Shown here piece by piece: positions 24,748 through 38,900 of a stretch of DNA of 64,000 nucleotides (its first letter is position 1; the number at the start of each line of letters is the position of its first letter). A model generated the notes under the pieces. The model saw only the letters and a list, made by a program, of their open reading frames with translations. It was not told where the DNA came from and made no database searches. The stretch is from Onchocerca volvulus. Taxonomy: Eukaryota > Nematoda > Chromadorea > Rhabditida > Onchocercidae. A program made the position numbers and the translations under genes. The stretch is taken from assembly GCA_000499405.2 (NCBI GenBank), contig HG738138.1:12339208-12403207 (forward strand), in the 5' to 3' direction.

Positions 24748-25522
24748 TCAAGAAATACTAAAGTTAAAGTGGCGCGATATAGTTTCATAGTTGCGAAGAA
24801 CATGTTTACCACCAAAAACGCTCCAATTCACAGATAAACACAAAGATCGACGCAGCAAAAGCTACAGTTCGGAATTCCAAAGGCTCCGGTTCGACAGTTC
24901 AAAGCGATGCAACAGTAGCAACAATCCGACAATTCACTTGAATAATATTCTTTTCTATCAGCGACAAAGGAAAGAATAACCCAGCGATCCATTTTCCTGA
25001 ATGTTTTCTGATAATTGTTTGTTACGAAGAATCACTCTTCATCAATCAATAAAACTTTTCTCAACAGCATTCATCTCTGTCACACACGACACAAAATACT
25101 TTCTCACACCTATTGTTGACCTAGCCGAATCATAACGGCAAGAATCAATCTCCAATCCAAACAAACTACAAATCAAATTACAAAGTATCAGTTTTTTTCC
25201 CTCCGAAACTAGAAACATGTGCTTCCTCTTTTCTTTCTTTCCACTCATCCAGAATAAGCTACAGCAATGTGTGCATAAAAACATGCGTGTATTCGAATGT
25301 AACGTTGTATCAAAATTTCAAAGCAATAGGTTTCTGATATCTAAGATTTTGAATTAATATAGATAAGGCGTGTGTTTAAGAACTTTCGGAGGTTTGAGAT
25401 TTTGAATAACAAACATTGATATTTTTATTTATATAGATTGGCTGGAATCGGACATGCGAAGCGTGGCTGGTCCGCATAGACTAGCTTGATCGGTCACGCA
25501 GAGCGTGGCCAGATCCAGCTAG
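24748..25522 (+). mobile_element. Helitron 3' tail, right of centre
   Basis: A plus-strand copy of the non-coding 3' tail found on the minus strand at 5750-5033. Matching blocks include CAAGAAATACTAAAGTTAAA, GGCGCGATATAGTTTCATAG, CAACAGCATTCATCTCTGTC and TCCAATCCAAACAAACTACA. It ends with two hairpin/CTAG units (outer CTAG at 25519-25522), mirroring the left copy with one base changed in the last unit. From 25186 outward it is part of the right palindrome arm. It points away from the axis, so the two Helitron termini face outward. Confidence 0.8.
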
Positions 25523-26893
25523 CATTTTTGTAAAGTATGACCTTTTGGCTGCATTTGTAATTATCTATTTTAATTGAGTTTTCAAACTTTTAGTTTAGTG
25601 TATTTTGAGGGAAAATAGGCATGGATAAACAAAATTTATTAAAATTTATTTAGTTTTCTTCAATTTTGTGAATTCTTTTCGCGTAAAAAATGAAAATGAT
25701 AATGAGATAGCTCAACTGCATGCCGTTTTTGTTTTATTTAGGTATTTCCGACATGAGACTAATTTATATCACAGACTGAAAATCGTATATGGTGTACTGA
25801 TTTTTTTTTTTAAATCCAAGCACTAAAAGATTTATTATCCATTTCAATGTATGCACTCTCATTATTTACCTTAAATGTTTTACTCAAATTCTTATACAAA
25901 CTTCATATATTATGCACATGAATTCATTATTAATTAAATATAAATGTACTTTATTCTTTTTCCCTTCTTTGTTTTTTTTTTTTTTGATTTTCATCTCCTT
26001 CGTAAATTAATTCAACGAAATTTGGTGTTAACCATTCTTTTACTTATTATAATTAAATCTACCAGTTATTAATAATTACAAATTTACAATATTTGAAGAT
26101 TAAAAGTAAACAAGAGGGTAACAAGCAATCTAATTAGTAATCAGAAGAAAAGTTACGACAAAAAGCTTTGATAGAAACAATACATCATATGTTATGAATG
26201 GTTTTGCATAAATTTGAAAACAGCGATGGCTTAGAGGAATGAAAATTTAGGATGAAAACAAGGATTGGGTTAGAAAAAAAATGACAAGAAATGATTACAA
26301 AATTATTCAATTTAGGCAATATGGTCGATCGGTAGTGATTACCTTTTTCTATTTTTTTTGGATGCAAATAAAAATTTCAAATTATTCGAAGTTTTTGAAT
26401 CAACGATTATCAATATCTTGAAAATAAAATGATCTCCATTTTATATATGTCATTTGACATTTTCATAATTCATTCATTTTGCTCCAGTCAAATCTTTTTC
26501 TATGATAAATGTTGTTACAAGGAATTCAAAATAGAAAATTTGGTATAATAAACTTGAATAACGATAATAAATAATCACAATAGAATAAATATATCATCGT
26601 TTAAATAATAGTAAATAGGAATTTTCAGTGAGATATAATTTCATCATATTTTTTTTTCTTTCCAATAAAACTACTGTTCCAAGATTATTTGGTAAAATTT
26701 CTGAATTTTTGAATTAAATTATAACCAATATTCCGTGTATTTTGATTAATCCATTCCAAAACAAACAAAAAAACTTAAAACACCAAAACTCATAATTTTT
26801 AAAAGCTCTAATAGAACAAAACCTTTAGTTTTGTAAACTAATAGTTTGAAAATTTAACCTAAATCTACAAAAAAAATTACTTAATATAATAAC

Positions 26894-28422
26894 TATACCC
26901 AACTCGGCGATAGCTATAAGAAGGAGTATCCTTAATAATAATCTTCCAATGAAGACCTATAATAAAAGTTTCCTCAATAAAAGAATCAAGTAAAGGAGGA
27001 ACAAACTGTTTTACTGTTCACTATATCATTTTGTTATGATAACAAATTGCTTATATACATTAAAATATTTAATTACATTGATGATGATGTTATTTTTATT
27101 TTTCCCGACAGATTCACTAATAATTAATTATCGTCAAGTAGTTATTGCATTTTATCCTATTGGAATTGTAATTATCAATCTTTCCGGACTTATTTTTATT
27201 ATAATGCAATTGTAACTCCAATTTTTCCGAATATTCGTTTCATTAGCAGTACTTATTCATTATAATCTTTACTATTTATTGTTTTGGCATCTTTTTTTGA
27301 AATAAAAAAAATTGGGAAAATGGAAGAATTGTATAGAATATAATTAGCTAAACATATTATTTTGAATGAATAATTTTTTCTTTTAATGGACATATATTTT
27401 TATAATTAGTTAAAAATATCCTAACAAATTATTATTATTGACAAAATATAATTATTGCTAAATGTTTCATTTCTATGTTTGCTATAGGTTAAAAAAAATT
27501 TCATCAACTCATTCATATTCATAATTCTCCTGACAGCTACATAATTCATTTCCTCTTTTTTCAATTTCCATTACTTTCTTTTCCTCTTCTTATCTTTTCA
27601 TTTATTCTCCACAAGTAATGTTTTATTCTTTTAATTTGTTGATTCCAATCTTTTGCTATTCTAAAATTATTTGAAATCATTTCATTAATAATCATTCGAA
27701 TTAAATGAACTAATTTTTAAAAATGTTTATTATTGGCACATTCCGTCGTCACGTTGCCTATTTTTTAGCTTCATCAATATTCATATATTTTTAACTTGAA
27801 TATTTAATTAAATAAACACCACTTACCGCTTTCATTTTTTATCGACCCAATTTACTTGCAATCAAATGTTTATTTCTTCTATTAAACTTGGGTGTCTTCT
27901 ATCTGTATTTCCCGCGTAGTATTTGTTTCACTTCTCGATAACTCTTAATGATATTTCGTAATAACAACTTTGTTTTTTAAAATATTTTATCTCCTTTTTA
28001 TCATTCGACACTTTTGTATTATACTTTAGATAATGCACATTCGGCGATACTGATAACTCTAGGCAAAAAATACGTAATGTTAGTGTTACCAATACTGCTA
28101 TAACTTACCTTTCGTCTACTAATCTATGAACATTTTAAATGTTTATAAAGTTGATAAGCTTAATAAAATAGAGTTTTCAGTAATACATGTTAAAAGTGTA
28201 TGATTCATTACAGCTCTAAATTTATATCATATAAAATTTATAATTGACTAGCATCAATTGGTTGCAACCAGCTGCTTCGAGTAATGACAACTTCATATAA
28301 CTTACAAGCGGCTGTTTTTCATCGCATTCGTGACATTGCAATGGGCGATTTAATTTTCCCTTATCTTTTGATGTAATTAATTCAGGAGATTCATTACGCC
28401 ACTGAACAGCAAACGCAGCCAT
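26894..28422 (-). CDS. 5' part of an unrecognised gene, right-arm copy with intact donor
   Basis: Same gene as the left-arm copy but with the first splice donor intact. Exon 1: 28422-28306 (39 residues, MAAFAVQWRNESPELI...), donor CTT|GTAAGT. Exon 2: 26956-26894 (VFIGRLLLRILLLIAIAELG, then I where the left copy has M). The ATG follows a strong TTTTTCAG acceptor by 33 bases. The phase-0 junction joins CDEKQPL to the hydrophobic segment. No later exons are visible before the Helitron at 25522, so the gene is incomplete here unless it continues through the axis. Unrecognised; perhaps a membrane protein. Confidence 0.42.
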
Positions 28423-28562
28423 TTGCTGTCGATTTTTCCTCTGTTTTCAGTTGTACTGAAAAACCTACGTCACGTTAGCTTATAATATACCAATACGACA
28501 CTATGAAACGATGTAAACAATCGATGAAAATTGTCTTTGTCAATCATTGGCAAATGTACTAC

Positions 28563-29018
28563 TCATATGTCGAAGATATGAACTATGTCACTTTGATCAT
28601 ACTTGACATTTTCCATTGTACTTCGAAAGCTAATTGTTTCAGTCATAAGATGACGTCCGCTTGTCTTTTCGTAAGTGAAATGTGTCTCATAGTTGGATGC
28701 CTGTTTGCTTCTTCTTTTCCGTGTTCTCTGAAATGAATTTAAAATTCAGAGCCATTGTATTTTCAATTTCTCCCAATTGATAATTATTTAAATTGATTGA
28801 TGGTTTGTTTGAACTATATTTGCGATGATCAATGGTGTTTTCATGGCTGTTCTTTCATTGAGGCTTTAATTTATTCAGTTGTTATTTTCTGTTCAACTTA
28901 CTGTAGTCTCCTGTAGCCAAATCATTTGGATTCATATGCATCGAAATTGACCTTTGACGTGCGGTTGATCTTTGCCATTCCAGAATATTTGGAGGGAATG
29001 AACAGAGCCAGTGTTTCA
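28563..29018 (-). CDS. Exon-like blocks of an unrecognised gene, right arm
   Basis: Mirror copies of the left-arm blocks: 29018-28902 and 28727-28563 on the minus strand. They have the same splice signals and the same unresolved phase conflict. One synonymous-looking change lies in block 2 (TATTTCG versus TACTTCG on the complementary reading). The 77-codon plus-strand frame at 28503-28736 is only the antisense shadow of block 2. Confidence 0.4.
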
Positions 29019-29222
29019 CTGGATGAGTAAATACAATACAATCGAAAAATTTAAATTATAAGAAATCTCAAAATTAAATTTACATAATGAGAATTTTATT
29101 TATTTAGTATAAGTACCACACGTTGTAAGTAATTGATAGATTTGAGAAGAGAACAAAGATGCCTCAGAGTGTTCTGGAAAATTAAATGTCGCACTTATGT
29201 ATAAAATTAATCAGTGGAAAAC

Positions 29223-31843
29223 TCTGTTTTAAGATATTAGACAACTTTATCAGTTTCATTGTTTACCGTATTTCAATACTTATAGCACGCGAAATTATTT
29301 TGATATATTTCTCATATGAATCTCAATTATTATATTGATAATGTTCTATATAATCTAATAACTGACAACACTCGTCAAAATTTCCTAATAGTTTAGTTTT
29401 TTCATTTGAAGATTGTTGCATTTTTATTTGGAAGATTCATATTTGTATTTATCAAATTTTATATTTATCAAACAAGAATCTTCAATAGTTTAGATTTGAA
29501 AAAAATTGGAAAAATTTGAAAAGTGAAGTCGAAATTTTTATATTCAGCTTTGTGTTGTTCTGAATTATGAATATGAATACACAATAGATTTTTACATCTA
29601 TTGTCTTCAATACCATTGCTATCTTAATTTTTATTGCAATCTTCACAAATGTGATATGTTTAAATCAGTAATTTTACGACTTAATAAACAACATAATCAC
29701 TAATGAAATGAGCGTTGCTTAAAAATAAAATTCATTTATCTTTCTCTAACTTTTCACTTTCCTTGTTTTTTTCTTCGTATTTAAGACAAAGCAATTCGTT
29801 CGACGACGTTGTCGTTTATGATTCCGATCATTGAAGTAATGCTTTTTCTTCTAATCCAATGTTATTTGTTTCTTCCTCTCCAACGGATGGTGCGAACTGA
29901 AATTCTATACTTTGAGGAAGTAACTGACTATTAATAGGTAATTTAATGAAATACATGCTTTCTTTTCCTCGGGTTTTTCTTGTGTCAAATAAAGCTTAAG
30001 ACTTAACCCGTTGTGTTCTTAAGTTTTTTTTCTAAAACATTCAAACTCAAATTTGATGATTTGTTTTACAACTATAATAAATCGGTGGTATAGTTTTCAT
30101 TATTGCTATTTCATCAGAAATTTGTATTAACTATTCGCTACATTATCTTTATTGAGTTATTTAAAATTTAGTCAGCAATTAGCTTGTCTTATTCTTTATT
30201 TGCCATATTATCGAAGTTTTATTGCATCAATACATGATGGACATTAATCGTTGACTGAAAAATTGTCAAAATTTTGCTATTTATGATTGTTGGGGAAAAA
30301 AATTTCTTGCAAGATATTATAGTCTTAGCTAAATAAATATAATCGAAAAGTACGAATTATGAAAAAATTTGCCTCTTTTAAAATTTATCTTACTTTTATC
30401 TTATTTCTTAATTTGTTTACTTAATTTTTGCTTACGTAATATGTATTATGCGAGTTATTTTGATAAATTTGAGAAGAGAGTAAAGATGGCTCAATAGATA
30501 AAGATGTGGAATTGTTATAAAGTTATTTTATTCATTCTTACATCCACGTTACGCGACAAGTGTACATATATAAATATGTATACATATATTTATATATTAA
30601 AATAACTTTGGAACCAATTATAATGTTTTTCTTCTAAGTCATCTTTGTTCTTTCACTATCTTTTCTTTTCAACCATCTTTACATCTTTACTCTCTTTAAA
30701 ATATATACAAATTATTCACTCGGGAAATATAGAAATATGCATGTATATATTCTGTCGTATACAAATCAAATTTTTGGAACTTTGAGTTCTGAAATTTCCA
30801 GTAATCTGAAAATTTCAATTATATTTTGTCAGCATACCTGACAAAATAATTTTGAAGTTTGTTTGTTTTTTTTTTTTTATAATCAAAAAAACCATATTTT
30901 ATGCCTATTGTGTTAAGGCATCTCGTTCTTGTTTCATTTTTCTTTTTTTTTTTTTTTTTATTTTTTTGGTTGAGCGGTTTAGTTTTTTATTTTTCTTCGA
31001 ATAAGCTAAAATTGTAATGCTTGAACAGTGAATTCCACGTGTAATCACTCTTCATTTCAATCATTGAAATTCATTCAAGCGTAAAATTTTTAAATTTCTG
31101 GATTTTCAGTAAATACCTTCTCCTTCAATACATTTTTCTTCATTTTTTTTTTTTTTTTTTAATGGTTACTTCTACAACAGTGATAAATTATATAATATGG
31201 TTCGCATTTTACGTAAAAAAAATTTATTTTGAACGAATTCAATTTAACTTCGTTCAATTTTCTATTCCTGTTATTTGCTGTTATTTTTATTATTCAATGA
31301 ATTCGATTGAACTGGAAGATGTATTACTTGCCTTTGCAGCTTTTTTTTTTTTTTTTTTTTTTTGTTTCAACGGAAATGCAAATTTCTTTTCATTAGCAAT
31401 ACCATTATTCAATTTCATATTCTAATTTGCGTTCATAGTGATTAACGTAAAAAAAAGGCGCTTTTTTAAAATAAATCGCGAACTTTCAGTTTTCTCATTC
31501 TCAGAAAGTAAATATTAGTAAGATTAAAATATTATTAATTACACTCATCTTTAATGGAATAAACTTTAATCTGAACTTGAAGTTTAACTTTCGAATAGGT
31601 ACTTTGTTTTTTTCTGTCTTCCCCTTCTCCTGTGCAGAAATTATAAGTTTAAATAAATCTTTGTCATGAAATCAATCAATCCCTCAAAATTAATGATAAT
31701 TTATGATGAAAACATGAATGATCGGTGAAATTAAAAGTTAGTTCCAGAAAAATCAAAAACGCTAGAGCAAAATTTCAATTTCTTATTTGCATCACCAAAT
31801 AACATTCGTTATATTTCCCTTTTAATACTGTCGTTTTTTTCAA

Positions 31844-31874
<31 letters not shown>

Positions 31875-32917
31875 GAAAAAAACGGCAAGAAAAAACTCCG
31901 CAAAATTTGAAATGGATTCTTTGAAATTACTTATTAAATTGGCATTTTTTTTTTTCATTTCATTTTATTCATAAACTGCCAATCGAAAAAAATTTTATGC
32001 CTATAAACTGAATTTGTCCAATGCAAAACTTAAATCTTAATTTGTTATTACTGGGAAAAGTTTGTCAAAATGGTAGAACAATCTGATAAGAAACGCACTG
32101 GCATTTTAAAAAGTCACATGGGAATTTCTAAAACTGCAGTATAAAAAAAAGCGTTCAAGATATATTTTTTTTTTTAAAGTGTTGAAAATAATGATGAAAT
32201 ATATTAATTTTTATTTTACAATTTTCTATTTATCGGCTCATTCATTCATTTACATGTTACAAAATTTGTGCTTTAATATCTAAATTTGTGCTAGCTTAAT
32301 AAAACCAAAAATTAAGCGACTAGTATCGCAATAAATAAAATTAATTGATAAAAACTTTTTAACTATGCTCAGAAAGTTAGATCATTAATTATGAAATAAC
32401 TCGTTTTTTTTTTTTTAAGTGAAAAACAAAACTATTACAAGTGTCCAAATGTAATAAATGCTTTTAAAATGCTATCAGTATATATTCCACTATTTTTGTT
32501 TCATAGTAGAACTAAAAACTTAATTTTTTGTTTTTTTTTTTTTCATTTCAAAAATGGACATTTTCTTTCATTTAATAATTTTCATGACATTGATATAAGC
32601 TTGTCATTTCTCATCCATTTTGGATGATTTATGTCTACAACTATTGCTTCATTTTAATCTTTATTTTTTCAGATGCATTGAAATAAATATTTATGTGTTT
32701 TTTTTCTCATCCTATCTTTATTCTCTTCGAAAATTTTACTATTAAGTTAAGATATTTATGAAATTTATAAGTTTTTAAAAACTCGCCTGGCAAAGTGATT
32801 CAGTGATTTTTTTCTCTGAGATAGATTTTAATATTTAAATTTCAAACCTTTTAAATATTTATTTTATAGGTAATTTAGGAAAGCAGAAACAGAAATCGAA
32901 TCAATACTGCTAACCGA
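29223..32917. other. Stretch between palindrome and TWK-B, no firm gene
   Basis: AT-rich, with T runs up to about 20 (31352-31371). The first tens of bases keep weak mirror similarity to the left flank near 19690-19740. Near 30462-30500 a segment (AAATTTGAGAAGAGAGTAAA) resembles the arm's outer end (GATTTGAGAAGAGAACAAAG at 29137). Around 30560-30620 there is an AT alternation. The 87-codon frame at 31162-31425 is driven by a T tract. The TWK-B promoter should be in this stretch; nothing specific is recognisable. Confidence 0.45.
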
Positions 32918-35900
32918 ATGGGAAAAGGGATCCAGTCAATAAAAAGTCGGTTGCATGTGGTATGTTTAAATCCGGAATTCCTGATAGTAATTCTACTTAG
33001 TGTAATAAAATGAAAATTGTATTGGCTAGACTACATTGATTCATCATCATATTGTTGCTTCTTTTTTAGTTTTTTTTTTTTTTTTTTTTTTAAATACAAT
33101 ATTATGTTGAAATTAACACATTAGAAATTTATTATTTAAACTACACTAATTGATGTTAAAAAAAAAAAAAGAAAAACTGCTTCCAAAATACTGGACGTAA
33201 TACTGCATTAGTTAACCAAGAAAAGTTGAGATTTTACAGTTTATTAAGCTTTCCAACTGCTTAGGTAACTGATCTTTGTTGGCCAATATCTGATAATATT
33301 TCATAATTCCTGAATTTGTTTAAATTTTTTGGACATATTTTCCTAACATACAATAATCTTCTACTTGTTATCAATGAAGTAAGTCAAACATAAACAGAAA
33401 ACAGCAAGTTTTTGCTGAATAGCCAACTATGTTTTATTAAACAAACTATCTTAGCCTAATCCAGTTCATTCTTCCCACAAGTTTTTACTTTCAAATGACT
33501 TCCTTTGATAAATACTTTATTGTAGCATTAATAAAATTAAGTAGATCAGTTAAGTACTTCTGGTTTTACTTTTATTTTTGTCAATTAAATCTTAATTTAT
33601 TTAATTTGTTTTATCTGACTTCAATTTTACTTTTTTTCTCTTTCATTTCATTTTATTTTTCGCCTTGTCGATCTTATTTAATTATTACTTAATTGTAATT
33701 TTAAAAACTTGTGTTTAACGAACATTTTTTAAATTACTAACAAAGGTGTAGAGAAATAATACATCGAAAAAAAAAGAAAAAAACAATATTTGCGAAAAAT
33801 TGTTCAATGTTGAATTCTTTCCAATAAATTTGTTATCATTTATGCTCTCAATGAGTTTTGATAGCAAGATTGTAATCTCTAACATGCTGTGTGTTGAAAT
33901 CAACAATGTATTTTCATATTTTATAAAAATATCGATAAAATTCGAAATAACTATTAATAAAGTAGTTTCGAAAACAATTGATAAATTAATAGTAAATTAA
34001 TTCCAACGTCTAATAAGTTAAAATAAATTAGTTTCAATAATTTATAATTGTTTGATTCCTGTGGCATAGAAGGCGTGATATTTCTCGTTTTTTTCTTCTT
34101 TTTTTTCTTTTTTTTTTTTTTTTGGCAAAATTACGGATTTCGTTTAATTTCAGTCAGATTATTTCATTCCTGATAATACTGAATTATCATTAATTTATTC
34201 AATGGTGATCAAGACAATTCATCTACTGATTAGCATCATTAACATCTTCAAAAGAAGCCGTATACGGTGTGAAATTGCGTTGTCATCGGATGAAAATATT
34301 GCAGTTCTTGCTGTTATCATTCCTGATGTTGACACAGAAGATATTTCATGATTAACATTTTCCAATTATTATATATATGCAATAACTATTAAACAATGAA
34401 TAATAAATGTTTGTAGTAATTGCTTCGAAAATCAAATTCCCCCATAATAATCTTCTATTTCTACTGTCTTGCAGAAAAATGTAATATTCTATTCATCATT
34501 TTCCTTTGTTTGATTATAGCGATAATTTCATCCAAAACAGTTCTTTACTTCTTTCTATTTTTGTTTTGTTTTAAAAGGACTAAAAAAGAAAGAGAAAAAA
34601 ATTGCTATTATAGGAAATGTTTTTTAAAAACTAAGACTCAAAATCTGTAAAATGTATAAGGTAAGGAAAAAAACTGGGTTCACAGCAAATTATAAATGAT
34701 ATTATTATGACTCTAAAATTAACATTTTAAAAGTAATTATGAACAAGATAGACATATAGAGAGCAACAAAGTTCATCTAAAATTGAACGGATGCTTTTTC
34801 ATCAAATTCTAAAAAATTGGCGTCCTCTTTCATAAATCATTAAACAGTCAATTATTCTTTATGACTGCCAATATATTTTCTTTAAACTTTTCCTTAGCAG
34901 CTTGTATTTTATTCAAATTACTACTTTCTTCATCCGTCATCCAAACTAATTTAACTCATTTCCTCTTTTTTTTTCGTTTTTTTACGAGCTTAGAAATAGG
35001 AAGGAATAAAAAAAAATGAAAAAAAGAATAGAAATTCGTTCCCCTCTTTTTTGTAACGATCATTTTTTCAATCGAAAAAAAATTCTCCTAAGATTTTCTT
35101 TTTAAACTCTCATACGTTCTACATTAAACATGAATAAAATTTATCCAATTTATAACAACAGTTTTATGAATTGATCCAAAATATAAATACCGATAAGTAA
35201 AAGAATATAATTTACAGCAGAAAGAAGGAATGATTATAATTAAAAGATAAAGTGAAAAATTAAGAATCAGCTAATTCATCCATGCGATATACAGTGAAAT
35301 TCAAATAAATATTGCTTGGAAACTTACATATATTCAACTTATTTACCTTATATCCAATTTGTTTTAGTCAAATTACGAAAGAAAGATAATCATAAAGAAA
35401 ATTGGGGGAATCCCAATAGCAAATCAATTTATTATTAGTTACTTGTAAAGGATTTGAATATTTGTAAGTAAAATAATTTGTGATATTGACAAATTTTTAT
35501 GATTAGGAATCCTTTAAGATTTTAAAATTTGTTAAAATTTTTTCTCAAATTCTTAAAAAATTCATTTGTCATAAAAAATTTGAACTTTTTCTTATAAGAA
35601 AAACGAATTATAAATTAAAAAATTTATATTTCAGTTTGCACCATACCTGCTTCATTTAGCATTGGTCGTTGCCGTCGCTGCCTATGTTCTTGCGGGAGCA
35701 TTGGCAATCCGTCAAATTGAAGCTATTGCTATCGATCGAAATTTGACGGTTTCAAATTTTGTGATATATCAGAATTTTAAATTCTAAAATATAATCTACA
35801 ATACTATTTCCAATCATTGATTTTTCCTTTTTTTTTTTTTTTATTCTTTCCATAATTCAATGAAATCAAATACTTCCAATTTTAAATTTCATCGTTCTTT

Positions 35901-38900
35901 TTTAAAAAAAAAAATTTTCAAATAATTTTTTTAAAACATTTACAGATATTAATCAAAAAAGATGGTAACATATATCGTGAAGATGATAAGCAAAATAAAT
36001 TTAGCCTAACGAGTCAAAACAAGAATGATCAATGTATATTTTCAATCGTCTTTTTTTTGGAATTTTTTGTTTAATATCATTATTTAATGTGAGAATTTTC
36101 GTGTTTACTAATTATATCAAATTTTTGAAGAAAACAAGGAGGGAATTCGAATAATATTCAAATTTCAATTAATTGCAAAATATTCAATAAGTTTTTAGAA
36201 AAATAATTCTTATGCCCAAAAAAAAAAACCGGACCAAAAATTAAAAGTTTAAAAATATTTGCTAATTATTTATAATTGCCATATTTAACGTGCTGTGGTT
36301 AAAAAGTGAAAGAAAATAAAAGATTTAAGGAAATATGTTACGAAATAGTTTTTCATCAATTAATCGCTTGGCTGTAAACTTTCCGGAAAAAATTCTCTCG
36401 TTTAATCATTTGATTGCAAACTTTACGGAAAAATAAATTTTTAAATACTGTTAATCCTCTCGAGAATTTTCAAATTTTAAAAATTATCATTTCTGAGGAC
36501 TGGTTAAAATTAAAGTTGAAGGGAAATAGTAAATCTTCTATTAATTTCGAATGTGTACTTTGGAAAAAAAGAGAGAGAGAATGAAGGAAAAGACAGAGAA
36601 AAAAGGAAAAGATCGAAAGATAAAAATGTAAAATAAAATTCTAATTTCAATAAATCTGATAAGTCATATAATTATAATTTATGGGAGTTATTAAGTCAAT
36701 TTATTATTCTAGGATTTTAAACAAAAATAAACCTCATACTGAAGAAAAACCAATTTCTATTCTTCCAAATTTTTTTTTAAAAACGAAAATTTCAAAATGA
36801 TCAAAAATAAATAAATAATAAATATTTAAATAAAATGTTTAGTGCGCCCCAAAATGGAATGTATGATCGAAATGTTGAAGCAAAGGAGTAATGCTAAAAT
36901 TTGTGAAGAAGGACGTCTGGATGAACTAACCGATGATGTTTACAATAATTGCTTTCAAGAACAAATTTACGATGATAGAAATGAAAACAAAGTTTCACAA
37001 ATTACCAGTCAGTTTACGTTATTTCTGGAATTTGTTAATAATTTTTTCTGCAAGCTATCAAAAAAAAAAAGGATAAGTGATAAAGAATCAAAGGTTACCA
37101 GCGTTGTTGAATTCCATTTCAGATCTTCTCACGAAAATATTACTTGCTCGATAGATCAAATTATTCGTTATAATTCAATTACTGACGAAAAAATTTTTGC
37201 ATTTTTCTAAATCTAAATTGATTAACTTATTTAAGCTTTAAGTTTGAATATATCTTTCAGCCAAGTATTTAATTTAAATTTATTAAAGATGATGCTAGCA
37301 CAAACGATGTCGATGATTACTTTTATTGGTCCCTTATGGATTCTATTGTTTTCTGCTTTACCGTAATAACAACAATTGGTGTGTTTTTTTCTTTAATTGG
37401 AAGATGAAAAAAAGGAAGAAAAAAATACTGCAATTTATTTGGAAAATTCCAAAATTTAAAGTCAGAATAAAATTATACTTTTAGAATTTTTTCAAAATAA
37501 AGAAAAAGTTCCTGCAAATCCCTATGGTATATTCTTCGAAAATTTCCTCAATCCCTATGGTATTTTATTCATGACCCATAGCATCATTAACCATCTTGGA
37601 CCATTTATTTCGGCAAAAAGCCTTTCACCATTTCAGACCATCTTTCTGCATTATTTTATCGGGGATTGGCCAAATGATCATACTTTTTTTTACATAAAAA
37701 TACACGTGTTGATCAGTCTCAATGTAGAACTATTCAGATGGAAGCTTTCGCCATTTTTTTTTTTTTAAATTTCAGGATACGGTAATGTGGCACCGAAAAC
37801 GATGGGAGGAAGACTTTTTGTAATAGGATACGGTGTCTTGGGTATACCCTTCACAATGCTTGCTATCGCTAGTTTGGGTAAATTTCTGGCCGGAATTTTA
37901 AAAGAAATTACGCAGTTTACGGCTCGTTTTGTAAGGTTACTTTTCTTTTTTTTAATCATGAAACAAATTTTAGAAAAATAAAAAAAACAAATTGAAAAAA
38001 AAATTAGTTTATCAGGGAATGAAATTTCGCCCTGAACGGCATATTTTATCGACAAAAATTGAAATGAAACTTTCTTACTCCAAAAGTTATGGAAAAATAT
38101 GTTGAAATATGATAAAATAATACATTTAAAAAAAAGAGAGGAAAAAGATTCAACATTTAATTATATTTTTTGAAGAAGGTTGAAAAGACAAATTTAATTT
38201 TATTTTTCTTTATATACTTGAGTTTTGACGCATATCGATGGATAAAAGCCAAGAATCATAATCAGTATACTAAAAAGAATTTCTTGTTACTAAATTTTTA
38301 AAAATGCTATTAGTGCAATCAAATGAAATCTCAGCTAAGCTGATGAAAAGATTTAGGAAATTTTCAGGGATACGAACAAAATCCAGTTAGGTTGATGAGA
38401 AGATCTAAAAAATTTTGAGGGAATCGATGAAAGTAGGAATAATTTTTGAGTCCTTTAAATTGTCAAAGCAAAAGAACCATTTTGTAAATACTTTGATAGC
38501 TTTCGCAAATTAAATTTGGCAAATTTGATGATCCATTCAATTTTTATGTTTCAGTTGAATGCATCCAAGCTTCTTAAAATTAAAATTTTATAATTGCAAA
38601 CGACTTGCAGGACAATTTCCTGTCGCAATAGCGTGCAAAAGCAGTTGAAGGAAAAGGAAGCTTTAATCAGCAATCTAAACAACGACAATAAAACGCAAGT
38701 ATGCTTCAATTCAAAATTTCAATTGATATATTTAAATAATGTAAAAAAAAAATTAAACTGTAAAGTTTTTCTGGAAAATTATTTGTAAATAAACACTGCT
38801 AAACAAATAAACGATTACATTTATCTATTCGCTTTTATTATTCAGAAAAATCAATTAATTATTATTTCGAAATAATCCTAAAATAAAAGAATTAAAGTGA

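Larger units (their letters stand above)
25186..29222 (-). repeat. Right arm of the large palindrome (about 4.04 kb)
   Basis: Reverse complement of 19937-23971. I compared several segments by eye and found roughly one difference per hundred bases or fewer. Besides the donor-site difference, these include ACTTCATGTGTATAA versus ATTCATGTGCATAA (about 25913), CAATCTGTG versus CAGTCTGTG (about 25780) and a G/A change at the end of the hydrophobic exon. Such differences show that the two arms are separately sampled sequences rather than one sequence mirrored. Outside 29222 weaker similarity continues for a short way. Confidence 0.95.

Noticed and set aside
19937..29222. Palindrome as a purely artificial mirrored assembly
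   Set aside because: Arm differences (for example the donor G, several substitutions, 1-2 base indels) and a non-mirrored spacer argue against it, although joined haplotypes remain possible.
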